From the NCBI GenBank assembly GCA_938015455.1, contig CALLPL010000031.1, positions 1-33,911 of the forward strand: a stretch of DNA of 33,911 nt, in the 5' to 3' direction. Source of the DNA: an uncultured Candidatus Altimarinota bacterium (GTDB lineage: Bacteria > Patescibacteriota > Gracilibacteria > BD1-5 > UBA6164). The stretch's first letter is position 1. Each line of letters opens with the position of its first letter. The position numbers were made by a program, and so were the translations under genes. This document shows, one piece after another, positions 19,498 to 28,933 of this stretch. Below the pieces are notes generated by a model, which searched no databases, had not been told where the DNA came from, and saw only the letters and a list, made by a program, of their open reading frames with translations.

Positions 19498-20994
19498 ATG
19501 GCTCGAAACCGCAGAAGAAACTCTCTTCAATCTACTTTTAAGGACTATCTTGTACCAATTATATGATGAGTCCTAATACTCGTACTTATATACAGTTTTC
19601 TTTGAAAAGATGAAAATAGTGGACAGACTGACTCAAATTGAGACACCATTTCTGAAATATCATTTCTTGATAGTGAAACTGAGGCATTTATAATCTATCC
19701 ATGAGAAGTAAAAGAGAAAATCACTGATAGTGTATCTCTTAACGTTGGAGACACTATTGTAGTTGAATCATGAAGTGTAGAACTCACTCCTACTGATGGA
19801 AACAAAGTAAATCTCAATAAGATTGCTGAGTTCAAGATTGATTCTGATGGGTCATATAATCTCTATTCTTCAGATGCATGGGTATCAACAAAAGTAAATA
19901 CTGATATATCTATGAGTTATGCAAATATTAGTGCTCCTGCAAACACTACCCTCTCTCTCACTCAAAATGAGGCTGTAAGTACTGTATATGTACTCTCCTG
20001 AGATGTGAAGGTAAGTAATTTAGCTGGTATAAGTACACTTGTCACTAAGTGACAGAAAGTAAGTATTGCTCAAACAAACGCAGCAAAAGAAGATTTAGAC
20101 CTCGCAGCAGATAAAACAAGTATTGATAGCTATTTTAAATGAAGTGATTGGTTTATAGCAAATAGCTGAAGTACAACGCTCAGTGCAGCTGACGTGACTC
20201 TCGATCAAGATAGCACTATCACTCCGAGCGCTTCTTGAAGTTTGGATGAAAATTCATGAATACAGTCTTGAGCAAAAACTCTCTATCTCCAGTTTGACAC
20301 ACTTAAGGATGAAATGACGTTTACTGAGTGAACTCTTGATATTACATGACGTATTCTCTCTGAAGACGTAAGCTCAATAACGATAAATAATACCCAAACT
20401 ACCATAGGAGAAGATAGAAAGTTCTCACTCAGCTGAGTATGACTCCCAAATAGTATAAATGATATTGTTGTAAAAGTATATGACACTACTCAAAACGTTA
20501 TAGATAAAGAGATTTATACTATTTATAATTCAACTGATGGATCAAAATCAACTATAGAAACTAGCAATTCACCATCCGCTCTCCAGAGTGGAGGAACAAC
20601 TTATAAGAGTGATGCGACTCAATTTGGATTTAGTGCTCCATCAACATCTGGAAAATTCTCAACTACAAATCCTGAAGTAACTATATGGTGATATACGACT
20701 GCTAAATGAATTAGTAGAGTACAAGTGAATGGCTTTACCCTTAACTCTTTCAATGGAAAAAATTGGAGATACCACGCATTTGAAAGATTCACTACTCTCA
20801 AAGAATGAAGTAATCAATATAAGATAGATTATTATGGAGCAGACTGAAAAATAGCATATACAGACTATTACACGATCGTAAAAAAATCTGATACCCCCCA
20901 AGTTGAGCCAGAAGTAGCAAGTACTCCTTTAAAACAAGAATCTGAGACTAGTGAAAAAGATATACCCTCAGAAGATAGCCTCTTTTCAGAATAA
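19498..20994 (+). CDS. Membrane-anchored FecR-like protein
   Basis: This 498-residue protein has a basic start (MARNRRRN) and one transmembrane helix (about 18-36, YLVPIIGGVLILVLIYSFLG), with the rest outside. Residues about 60-190 look like a FecR domain, a beta-rich fold: LNVGDTIVVESGSVELTPTDGN, then LSGDVKVSNLAG, then TLVTKGQKVSIAQ. Two later repeats resemble small Ig-like domains (FDTLKDEMTFTEGTLDITGRI; FSTTNPEVTIWGYTTAKGISRVQVNG). The tail is acidic and unstructured. There is no anti-sigma or receptor gene nearby, so classical iron signalling is not supported; a surface structural role is likelier. The two glycines inside the membrane helix are adjacent UGA codons. A strong hairpin follows the gene. 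Confidence 0.7.
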
Positions 20995-21006
20995 AATCAG
21001 CCTTAT

Positions 21007-21052
21007 AGACTTTAAAAAAGAACCGTATTAATACGGTTCTTTTTTAAAGTCT
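21007..21052. terminator. 46-base perfect palindrome acting as two-way terminator
   Basis: Two 23-base arms (left begins AGACTTTAAAAAAGAACCG) pair without a mismatch and without spacer between the convergent FecR-like gene (stop 20994) and the thioredoxin-like gene (stop codon 21052-21054). The GAACCGTATT core flanked by A6 and T6 gives a terminator on both strands. Its end touches the stop codon of the minus-strand gene. Confidence 0.9.
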
Positions 21053-21372
21053 TAACAACTGCAATCTCAGCTTGAACAGCCACCAGGAGCACAGCCTCAT
21101 CCAGATCATCAACCAATTATAGAGACAAACATAGACTTCATTTCTTCATCACTTGGGATCATTCATTCAAATATCATATCCTTAAAATCAATAGACTCTT
21201 CTTCTATAATGAGAGCTGAGTCTTTTGTGATTTTTAATTCATCTTTAAATAATGCATCACTTGTTGATTCAGTAGCGATAAAGTCTGTTAAACCAAGTTC
21301 TTCTACAACGAGCTTTACTTTTTGTAAAAGCTCTTTGGCCTCATCTCCAGTACCATAAATATATACTTTCAT
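21052..21372 (-). CDS. Thioredoxin-fold protein lacking CxxC, with Gly/Cys-rich tail
   Basis: This 106-residue protein resembles the small redox-active disulfide (thioredoxin_3) family. It has MKVYIYGTG at the start, a following helix (AKELLQKVKLVVEELGL), and the strand pattern SALIIEEESIDFKDMI. In that family GTG is followed by CxxC. Here those positions are Asp10 and Lys13, so the usual redox site is gone. Instead residues 87-106 form a tail of Gly, Ser and four Cys (94, 99, 104, 106), which could bind metal or form disulfides. Four of the tail's glycines are UGA codons, so a standard-code reading ends at residue 69 and hides the tail. Its stop abuts the two-way terminator. It lies downstream of bL25, beyond that gene's terminator. 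Confidence 0.65.
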
Positions 21373-21379
21373 ATGTACT

Positions 21380-21426
21380 TAAAAAAGAAATAAAAAAACT
21401 CCTCTGGAAGTATATCCAAAGAAGTT
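21380..21426 (-). terminator. Terminator after rplY
   Basis: In the minus direction the sequence from 21426 to 21397 forms a 12-pair stem with two G-U pairs (AACTTCTTTGGA with TCCAGAGGAGTT), followed by T-rich sequence down to 21380. It lies 17 bases beyond the rplY stop codon and separates rplY from the thioredoxin-like gene. Confidence 0.7.
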
Positions 21427-21442
21427 CTTAAATGAAAATTTA

Positions 21443-22099
21443 TTATTCTGATTTTTGTTCATTTCCTTCAGCTCACTCTTCAGTTGCTCATTCTTCTGCT
21501 ACTCACTCTGGAAGTTCCATTTCTGGAGCCGTATCCTCAATAACCTCAATCTTTGGCATTATTGCACTTGCTACCACATCATCCTCTCATACAAGAACTT
21601 CATATTTTTCTGGATCAATACCAAGGTCAGATACACGAATAAAGTCTCCAGCCTCTTTTAAGAGTCAGAGATCAACGTCAAAGTGATCGACTAGATTTCT
21701 TGGAAGACACTTTACAGTTATTTCTTTCATTGATTCTTCAATAATTGCTCCTTCCTTTTTAGCTTCAGATTCACCTATGAAATTAATATGAATATTTGTT
21801 TGAAGTGCCTCACCTCGAGTAATAGCATAAAAGTCTATATGAGTAAAATCTCCTGTTATAGGATGTCTCTGAGTTTGATGAACGAGTACCTCGATATCCT
21901 CTTTTCCTACTTTGAGGTTAATAATGTTACTTTCCCCAGCCTTACGATAGAGTCTCAACAAATCTGAACTATCTACACAAAATGAGATAGGGGCTTGAGT
22001 CTTTCCATACACAATTCCTGGAACTTTTTTACGTTTTCGTATATCTGCAGCTCTCTCGTCTTTTGTTCTGATATCAGCTGTTAAAGCATATGTAGCCAT
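21443..22099 (-). CDS. rplY: Large ribosomal subunit protein bL25, CTC/TL5 form
   Basis: bL25 binds 5S rRNA in the large ribosomal subunit. The 218-residue protein is of the long CTC/TL5 type. It has the N-terminal 5S-binding barrel (ALTADIRTKDERAADIRKRKKVPGIVYGKTQAPISF, then HQTQRHPITGDFTHIDFYAI) and a C-terminal beta domain (IHINFIGESEAKKEGAIIEE; VKCLPRNLVDHFDVDLGLLKEAGDFIRVSDL). The end is an acidic tail with UGA glycines. The ATG at 22099 is preferred over a GTG at 22126: the family starts near MATYAL, and a likely -10 box at 22130-22135 would place the transcript start after the GTG. UGA at DVDLG splits the gene under the standard code. Confidence 0.93.
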
Positions 22100-22129
22100 G
22101 GGTTTTTTCTTTTGAAAATAAGCCACGCA

Positions 22130-22157
22130 ATTCTATATAAAAACATTCCTCTTGCAA
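22130..22157 (-). promoter_or_regulatory. Likely rplY promoter
   Basis: On the minus strand TTGCAA (22157-22152) and TAGAAT (22135-22130) are 16 bases apart. The transcript would start about 24 bases before the ATG at 22099. This supports that start codon. Confidence 0.4.
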
Positions 22158-22237
22158 AAGTTTTTTTATTTTTTTTACAAATACAATAAAAGCTGTAGGA
22201 TACGACATAATAATATATTCTAATATACTCTATAGAT

Positions 22238-23008
22238 ATGTGAAGAGGACCCGTAGTTCAAGCCAGAAAAAATGCTGTAAATGCTGTAAAATGAAAAATA
22301 TTTTCACTTCACGCAAAACTCATAACTATTGCAGCACAAAAAGGATGAAATCCTGACGATAACCCAAGTCTCGCTGCAGCAATAGCCGTAGCAAAAAAAC
22401 AAGGTGTTCCAAATGACAATATAGATCGAGCTATCAAAAAATGAACATGAGAAGATACTTCAGGAGTACAAATTCAAGAAATTATCTATGAGTGATATGC
22501 TCCAGGTGGAGTAGCCCTCATGGTAGAGACTCTCACAGATAATAAAAATCGAACGGTTTCAAGTATCCGAAGTATCTTTTCAAAGTATTGATGAAATCTT
22601 TGAGAATCGTGAGCTGTCTCATGGATGTTTCATAAAAAATGAATTATCTTCATTGATCCAAAAGTTCATGATTATGAGAGCATAGAAGAAATAGTATTTG
22701 AAACTGAGGCTGAAGACATACTTATGGAAGAGTGATATATAAAAATTATCACTAATACAGAATATCTCCACAAGTTAGAAAAAATACTCGAAGAAAAAAC
22801 AATAGAGGTATACGAATCAAAAATAGACTATATTCCTGATAATGAGATAGAGGTGAATGACTTCGAGAAAGCCCTTAAATTCAAAAAAATGATAGAGGCC
22901 TTTGACGAAGATGAGGACGTTAATACAGTTGCAACTAATGAAAACATATCTCCTGAACTTACTACGAAGGTAGAAAAATTTATAGAGGAAAATACTTTTC
23001 GGACTTAG
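22238..23008 (+). CDS. yebC: YebC/PmpR-family protein (TACO1 family)
   Basis: YebC-family proteins are cytoplasmic; they were described as transcription regulators and later linked to translation of proline-rich or stalling sequences. The 256-residue protein has the normal length and signatures: [101 protein letters not shown] and FETEAEDI. The second codon, directly after ATG, is UGA, and at least a dozen more occur (KKGTGE, YGGNLGESG), all at family glycines. It is transcribed away from rplY and ends in a long hairpin shared with the convergent phosphatase gene. Confidence 0.95.
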
Positions 23009-23013
23009 TACTC

Positions 23014-23063
23014 GTAACAATAAAAAAGCGTATGTATTCCTACATACGCTTTTTTATTGTTAC
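23014..23063. terminator. Two-way terminator with 23-pair perfect stem
   Basis: Arms 23014-23036 and 23041-23063 (left begins GTAACAATAAAAAAGCG) pair perfectly around a TTCC loop. It lies 5 bases after the yebC stop and shares its last base with the stop codon of the convergent minus-strand gene. The A6/T6 tracts around GCGTATGTA make it work on both strands. Confidence 0.9.
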
Positions 23064-24970
23064 TATTTCAGTATCAATTTATCCTCAACTACATCAAATT
23101 CAAGTTTATGAACCCCTGAAGATGCTGCTATAAATATTTGCCCGTCATTCTCTACATAGAAATCTTCTATAATCAGATCTTTTCATTCTATCTGTCCAAG
23201 ATATTTAAGTGACTTAACATCTTGATATCTCAAAGAGTTTGGTTCAAAGACAAGTACTCGGTTTTTTAATAACATGTATACATACTTGAGATTGAGGGCT
23301 GTTTTAATTTGAGGAGGGTTTTGTAAGTCAATATCTTTAAATTCATAATTTTTTGGTAAATTATTGAGGACCATACTCTCTAATCGATACTCTGGAGAAC
23401 GGAAAAGTTTTACCATACTCCCATCCTGTTTGAGAATATAAATTCCTCCATCAACTGCTAAAGAAAGGATATTTCAAATGCTATTTACATCATCATCCTT
23501 TAAATATCAAACTCACGCATCATACTCTCCCCCTGATCGCTTATGACGCAGTATTTGATTGCCCTTATCTGAAAGTAAGTAAATATTTTCTGCATATGAG
23601 TCTATTATAGAAGACTTCTCCCAGGTTGCTTGATCTTTTACGTCTATATACGAATAGATATTTCTTGAAAAATTTACTACCTTTCCAGCAGAGGTTATAA
23701 GAATGATATCTCCATTATATACCGTAGCGTCTATAAAAGAGTCATTATCAAAGAATTCTTCGAATAAGACTTTTTTTACTTCTTCTCATTGCGATATAGG
23801 TCAGCTTATTCACTTAGGGTGAACAACGTATATTCTTCCTGAGATATTAATAATTTTTACAATATCTTCACTCTCAGCAAAGCTGTGTAGTTCCGACTGA
23901 GCAGAGCTTTCAAATGGTGATATCCCATTGAATTGTTTTTGGAGGACTCAAACTTCATCTCTGAGTTTTGTAAGATCATTTAGAAAAAGCTTCTTAGATT
24001 CTAAATCTATAATTATCTCTTCAGCAGTATCAATATTGTAGCTAAAAACATCAATATTATTCATATTCTCACTTGCTGTGATAATATGATTCTGCGCTGT
24101 TACTAGGTCTTGTTTTAGCAGTTCGGTATTATTCACTACTCATGAAATAGAGAAAAATCATGAAACAATATAATAAAGAACTCCTGTTCAGACAAGTATC
24201 CCTAATCCTAAAAATACCTGACGGGTTTTTTGACTCTGGTTAATTATAGCGTTTTTAGCAACATACAAGTATTCTAATAGTTTCTTTGAAAACTTATTAT
24301 CAAGGGCCTTAAGGATATAGTAATTACTGATCTCTCCTATTGAGGCTTTTGAAGCCTTATTTTTTTCTTCTTTTTGAAGTGTGATAACAGCAATATTTTT
24401 TCCAGTATGCTCATGTAAGAGAATACGTTCTATATTCTTTCCTGATCGATCTACTCATCCATCTATAAATCCGTCTTTAATATCATCTTTTGATAGGGTA
24501 TCTAAAAGTCTCGACGTTGAAGCCACAAGAGATTCTCAAGATGCCACATCTCCATTTGAAATAAAATTAAAATCCTTTGGACTATCATCCCTATCAGTTA
24601 CCTCAATAACATCCTTGTGAGAATTATAAAAATAACACGAGGACTTTCAAACTGTTGAAAACAAGAAGTTATTCTTATGGTATATCCCAACAAGTGCATG
24701 AAATCATGAGATCTCTCCCCTATCATTCATCCATCAAGAGAGAAAAGCATTAATATTTTCAAGAGCGTTTGAAAAATCTTTATATACAGTTTTATGGTGA
24801 ATTCTATCAATAAGGGAATCTACTACCTTATGGTATACAAGATCTAAGAATTTTCCATCGTTGCAGCTCAAAAGGATGATACAATCCATATCCTTATCTA
24901 AGTTCACTAGATTTGATTTGAGAATATTCTCACCTCAAAAGTCTATTTTTCGTATATCTGTTTCTAACAT
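23063..24970 (-). CDS. Membrane protein with PP2C-like phosphatase domain and extracytoplasmic propeller
   Basis: This 635-residue protein combines three parts. Residues about 1-215 resemble a PP2C-type phosphatase: ILLSCNDGK, GFHALVGIYHKNNFLFSTVGKSSCYFY, FNFISNGDVASGESLVASTSRLLDTLSKDD. The classical metal-binding aspartates are hard to place, so activity is unsure. One membrane helix follows at about 252-276 (VFLGLGILVGTGVLYYIV), then a helical stretch. The C-terminal half has repeated strand motifs of a propeller (IYVVHPKG, NGDIILITSAGKVVNF, ENIYLLSDKGNQILRH, GGIYILKQDG, DGQIFIAASSGVHKL). A sensor linked to a cytoplasmic phosphatase domain is inferred. No ATG, GTG or TTG precedes 24970 in frame, yet 37 more codons after a TAA look protein-like; a start at ATT 25081 is possible. 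Confidence 0.65.
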
Positions 24971-25124
24971 ATCAAATTTGATAAAATGAAAATCTATAAT
25001 TTCGCTGCAAATAATATTCTGCTTACGGCTTTTGTCAAAGTTAAACGAAGAGAAATGATTTCCAGTTTTGTGTTTTAAAATATGAGCTTATAATACCTCT
25101 ATTATTCTTTAGTTTTTATATTTT

Positions 25125-26384
25125 ATGTACCTTGTTTCTCAGTCCCGTGATCTCTCTGGATCTGTTACGATTTGATGAAGTAAGAATGCAGCTCTTCCTC
25201 TTATTGCTGCAGCTCTTCTTATAAAATGAAAAGTAGAACTCACTAATGTTCCTGATATACTTGATGTGCACGACTTTATACATTTTTATGAAAGCCTTGG
25301 AGCCACCGTGAGTTTTGAAAAAAATACTTTCTCTGTCGACAGTAGTAACATCTCCCTTAAAAATATAGATACAACTATGATTGCTAGGACACGCGCTGGG
25401 ATCTATTTTATTGCTGGACTCCTTGCTCGGTTTTGAAAGGCAAACATCCCCTTTCCTCATGGAGATAAGATTGGAAAGAGGCCTATTGATGAGCATATAA
25501 ATGGATACAAGGATATGGGATTTGTTTTCGAAGAGAGTTCAGAGATGCTCAAGTTTTCATGAACTGGGTCAACGCAGGATATTACCATATCATGATACTT
25601 TGCTGTAACAGCTACAGCAAATCTCATCATGTGAGCTGTAAGCAGGAATGGTGTTACAACCATACAACTTGCAGCCTTTGAACCACATATTTTTAATCTC
25701 ATAGACCTCCTACGTAGTGCAGGAGTACAAATAGATATTCGTTACGATCATAGTATCATCATACACTGATGATCCCCACTCAAAACTAATATCAAGCAGG
25801 AAGTAATCTCGGACTACCTCCAGTCAGGAACCTTCGCCATTGTCTGAGCGCTTTGCGCAAAAAATTACATAGATATTCACAGAGCCCGTATTGCTGATCT
25901 CGGGGCCTTTCTCTATAAGCTTCATGAGGTATGAGTAAAAACAGAAGACTTATGAGACGATACACTCAGGGTATTCAGAGCAGAAAATCTTTCGGCTATT
26001 AAGCTCCAAACAAATATATTTCCTGGTTTTCCTACTGACCTTATGCCCCTCTTCACAGTACTTATGACTCAATGTGAATGAGAAAGTCGTATCCATGAAA
26101 TCCTCTATGAATGACGACTCAATTGGCTCGTTGAATACGAAAGACTGTGAGGACAGCCCCGAATAATCAATCTTCATGAAGCCAAGATAACTGGACCAAC
26201 AAAACTCATAGGAAGCTCTGTGAATAGTTGGGACCTGAGATCATGAGCAGCAATGGTTCTTGCAGGGCTTATTGCCGAGGGAGAAACAAAAATCGATAAT
26301 GTTTACTGGATCAAACGCTGATATGACAATCTTTTATGAAAGCTTCAAGATCTTGGAGCAAAAATCAAGGAAATAAAATCATAA
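25125..26384 (+). CDS. murA: UDP-N-acetylglucosamine 1-carboxyvinyltransferase with Asp in place of the active-site Cys
   Basis: MurA transfers enolpyruvate from PEP to UDP-GlcNAc, the first committed step of peptidoglycan synthesis, in the cytoplasm. The 419 residues match the family. Key features are GGSKNAALP with Lys20 and Asn21, ARTRAGIYF, PHGDKIGKRPIDEHI, and FPTDLMPLF with the catalytic-type Asp. In most MurA proteins the loop reads GGCxIGxRP with the Cys (E. coli 115) that is the target of fosfomycin. Here Asp114 stands at that position. Natural Cys-to-Asp MurA forms in other bacteria are active and fosfomycin-insensitive, so the same is expected here. It starts 154 bases from the ATG of the divergent phosphatase gene. 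UGA glycines are frequent (IGGSK, SGTGST, IHGGSP). Confidence 0.95.
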
Positions 26385-26407
26385 AACTACTCTCTAAATA
26401 TATACCC

Positions 26408-26608
26408 ATGAATATAAATACCCCTGCCCTACTGCTTATTGTCTTTGGAGTTACTAATATAATGTTCCCAGATATTATAGCTTACCTGATTGGTTGAGTT
26501 TGTGTTTTCCTTTGAGTAACTATGCTCCTTGGAGGATCAAAATTTTGACCTAAGAAAGCAAATGGAGAAAACTATGTAAAAGTCTGAGATTATAAGATAT
26601 TTAGATAG
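26408..26608 (+). CDS. Small membrane protein
   Basis: This 66-residue protein has two hydrophobic segments (PALLLIVFGVTNIMF and IIAYLIGGVCVFLGVTMLLGG) and a short polar tail (KKANGENYVKVGDYKIFR). It resembles small two-helix membrane proteins common in bacteria but no family is named with confidence. It lies 23 bases after murA and its stop is one base before the next start, so it is probably translated with the Nudix gene. Four UGA codons are read as glycine, two of them within the second helix; otherwise it would be only about 30 residues. Confidence 0.65.
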
Positions 26609-26609
26609 T

Positions 26610-27089
26610 ATGGAATACTTAGATATAATAGATATAGAGACTGACCGAGTGATTGGGAATGCTTCTCATGATGAAATATATGAGAAAAAACTTCCTCATA
26701 GAATAGTACATGTAGTTATTTATCGAAGTAATGGAAAAATAGTCCTACAAAAAAGAAGCTTAGAAAAATATCACTACCCTAACACTTGGACAACGAGTTC
26801 TTGTTGACATGTTTCAAGCTGAGAAAGTACCGAAGAGGCCGCAGTAAGAGAAACACAGGAAGAAATTGGTGTCACTCCTAATATTTCTCTTATCAAAAAA
26901 CTCCCTTACCTAAGTGAGGGATGAATAACAAAGCTTTTGGCAATATATAAAGCAAGCTACGATGGGAGTTTTACATTAAACTTCGAAGTATCTGAAATAC
27001 GTGAGTTTTCGATTACTGAAATAAAAGAACTCCCTGCGGAAAACTTACACCCAGAATTTCATTTTCTAATTGAAAACGATATTTTATAA
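26610..27089 (+). CDS. Nudix hydrolase (IPP-isomerase-like subgroup)
   Basis: This 159-residue protein has a full Nudix box at residues 66-88 (G, five residues, E, seven residues, RETQEEIGV), the metal- and diphosphate-binding site. The N-terminus (LDIIDIETDRVIGNASHDEIYEKKLPHR) and the VVIYRSNGKIVLQKRS segment are typical of the subgroup that includes Idi and YfcD-like hydrolases. The Cys and Glu pattern needed for isopentenyl diphosphate isomerase cannot be confirmed, so hydrolysis of a nucleoside-diphosphate-type compound is the safer call. The invariant first glycine of the Nudix box is UGA, as is the second glycine six codons later in the box region. It ends in a 6-base overlap with convergent murF. 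Confidence 0.87.
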
Positions 27090-28427
27090 ACTCTCAAAGA
27101 ATCTATTCTTCTTTGCTTTCCAAGACTCAGACTGCCGGATGAGTCTTTTTTGCTCTGTAGGAGTAAGGAGTGCTGCGAGTGTTTCTTCTACGAAAATAGT
27201 ATTTTGACTTCCCTTAAACAGAATGAGATATTTCTCAGAGCTATGGTCAGCAAGATATTTTTTGAGGTATTTTCCGAGTTCACGCGCTGAGAGTGAAGAG
27301 TGGATGTCTCAACTATACGATGAAGCTTTAAGTTCAGGGATAAAGTGCTGATACATTTCTGGACCAACGGTCATGACAGCAGCAGAATTCCCTACTAAGT
27401 GAGCTAAATCTGTATGAGCCTGTATATTTACCTCGCCTATTTCCCTCATATCTCAAAGTATAAAAACGAGTTTATACTCTGGATACATTCTTTGATGAAT
27501 TACCTTTGTATTTTCAATAAGCTTTATCATAGCTTCAGGGCTTGCGTTATAGGTTGAATCAATATATACATTATTATTCCTCTGAAATACTCAAAATCTT
27601 CCAGGAAGAAGTTCAACCTCAAAGCTATACTGTTCTCTATCAATTTTGATACCTAAGTCTTTCGCAATCATGATACCTAAATTTACATATTCTTTTTCTT
27701 CTTTTCCAAGCAAGTTTATAGAAAGTTTCTTTTTATCGTATTGCCATGATTGAATAAAACTCTCGTCTGAAAATGAAAGCTCTGAAGGAAGCTCCTTGCG
27801 AAATATTTCAATATATGATTTTGAGAGAAGATTCTTATGTTCTTGAGAAAAATCATCTTCTATATTAAAGTAGACCTTGTTCTTTGCAGCTAAGACAAGT
27901 AACCACTTTTGTTGCCAGAGTTCTTGTAGTCCTCCAGGAAAGCTTTCACTATGAACCGAACCAAGCTTCGTAAGTACGGTAATATCTGGAGTTGCAATCT
28001 TGAGAAGGAAATCCATATCATGCGGAACATCTATCCCATATTCTGCAACTAAAACATCATATTTTTTTCTTGAAAATAAAGCTTCTTTTAAAACTCTCAG
28101 GGCGATCTTGAGGAGGTTTTTAATACTTGGATGATACTCTTCGATACAAAATACTGAAAATACAAGACCCAGCTCTGTATTAAAATTTTTTGGAGATGAA
28201 TAGATTCTCTGAAATTTCTTAGCTCTTTTCTTCTCTTCTTTTGGGGATAGGACCTGATCAGGATCCTGAACTTGGATCTTTTCTAATACTTCAGCTACGA
28301 TCATTCGACACGTAGTTTTTCCAACGCTTCCAGTTATTCCAATAATAATAGGCTTTGTCCTCCAGAGGTATATCCGTGAACAAAATGCGAGAAAGTGGTA
28401 GAGAGATTTGAGAATTATTTTTTTCAT
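27084..28427 (-). CDS. murF: UDP-N-acetylmuramoyl-tripeptide--D-alanyl-D-alanine ligase-like Mur ligase
   Basis: MurF adds D-Ala-D-Ala to the UDP-MurNAc tripeptide in the cytoplasm. The 447-residue protein has the Mur ligase ATP-binding loop GITGSVGKTT (residues 30-39). NFNTELG follows, then VAEYGIDVPHDMDFLLKIATPDITVLTKLGSVHSESF, matching the MurF-type E(M/Y)G...DI...P...VxTNxGxAH block. YIDSTYNASPEAMIKLI (the D-x-YNASPxSM signature of MurF) and FILGDMREIGE come after. The initial hydrophobic helix (SLYHFLAFCSRIYLW) is seen in some MurF-like proteins of candidate phyla. It lies 3 bases after the editing gene and at the end of the diaminopimelate cluster, whose product forms part of its substrate. 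Its 3' end overlaps the Nudix gene. Confidence 0.87.
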
Positions 28428-28430
28428 TTT

Positions 28431-28904
28431 TTACAATTCATGATACACATATTCTGTGCCAAGATTTTCGAGAAAATGTTCTAATGACTTCATCTCGAGT
28501 ACTATGGTATTATCGTTTTGTAGAGGATGAAATCAAACTTGTTTTCATTGTAGCTCACTATCAAAAACTACTCGGATATCCTTATCAGTATTATTAATAA
28601 TTGCAAATGGACTTACGGATCAGGGTTTCAATCAAATCTTTTCCATCATACGTTCTGGACTCGCGAAGCTCATCTTTGAGTCATCAAAAATACTTCTGAT
28701 TATATTCGTATCAAGTTGTTTATTATCTGGAAGTACGATCATATAAAAGTTCGTAGCCTTTTTATTCCTTAGGAGTAGGCTCTTTACCCTATACCCAGGA
28801 ATATCTACTCCTTTAGCTTCATCGCAAGTAAAAACAGCATCATGTTCATAGTTTGTGTACTCTATTTCGAGAGAATCTAGGATGTCGAATATTTTTTGTC
28901 GCAT
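28431..28904 (-). CDS. Prolyl-tRNA trans-editing protein (ProX/YbaK family)
   Basis: This 157-residue protein has the YbaK/aminoacyl-tRNA deacylase fold: FDILDSLEIEYTNYEHDAVFTCDEA, then PGYRVKSLLLRNKKATNFYMIVLPDNKQLD, and LKPGSVSPFAIINNTDKDIRVVFDSEL. The last matches the GxxPGxVSPFxLxND signature of the ProX (PrdX) branch, which removes alanine wrongly attached to tRNA-Pro. ProS in this window also has its own editing insertion, so the two may share or divide the task. UGA glycines precede LKPG and occur in LKPGS and VGFH; under the standard code the protein stops at residue 90. It follows lysA by 29 bases and precedes murF by 3. Confidence 0.88.
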
Positions 28905-28933
28905 AGAATATAACTAAATTTATCTTATTATAT

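Noticed and set aside
21052-21120. UGA codons near cysteines in the thioredoxin-like gene as selenocysteine sites.
   Set aside because: UGA is glycine at conserved positions throughout the window, several UGAs lie in series in a Gly-rich tail, and no SECIS-like hairpin sits right after each.
22100-22126. GTG at 22126 as the rplY start.
   Set aside because: The bL25 family begins near MATYAL, and a likely -10 box just upstream would place the transcript start after this GTG.
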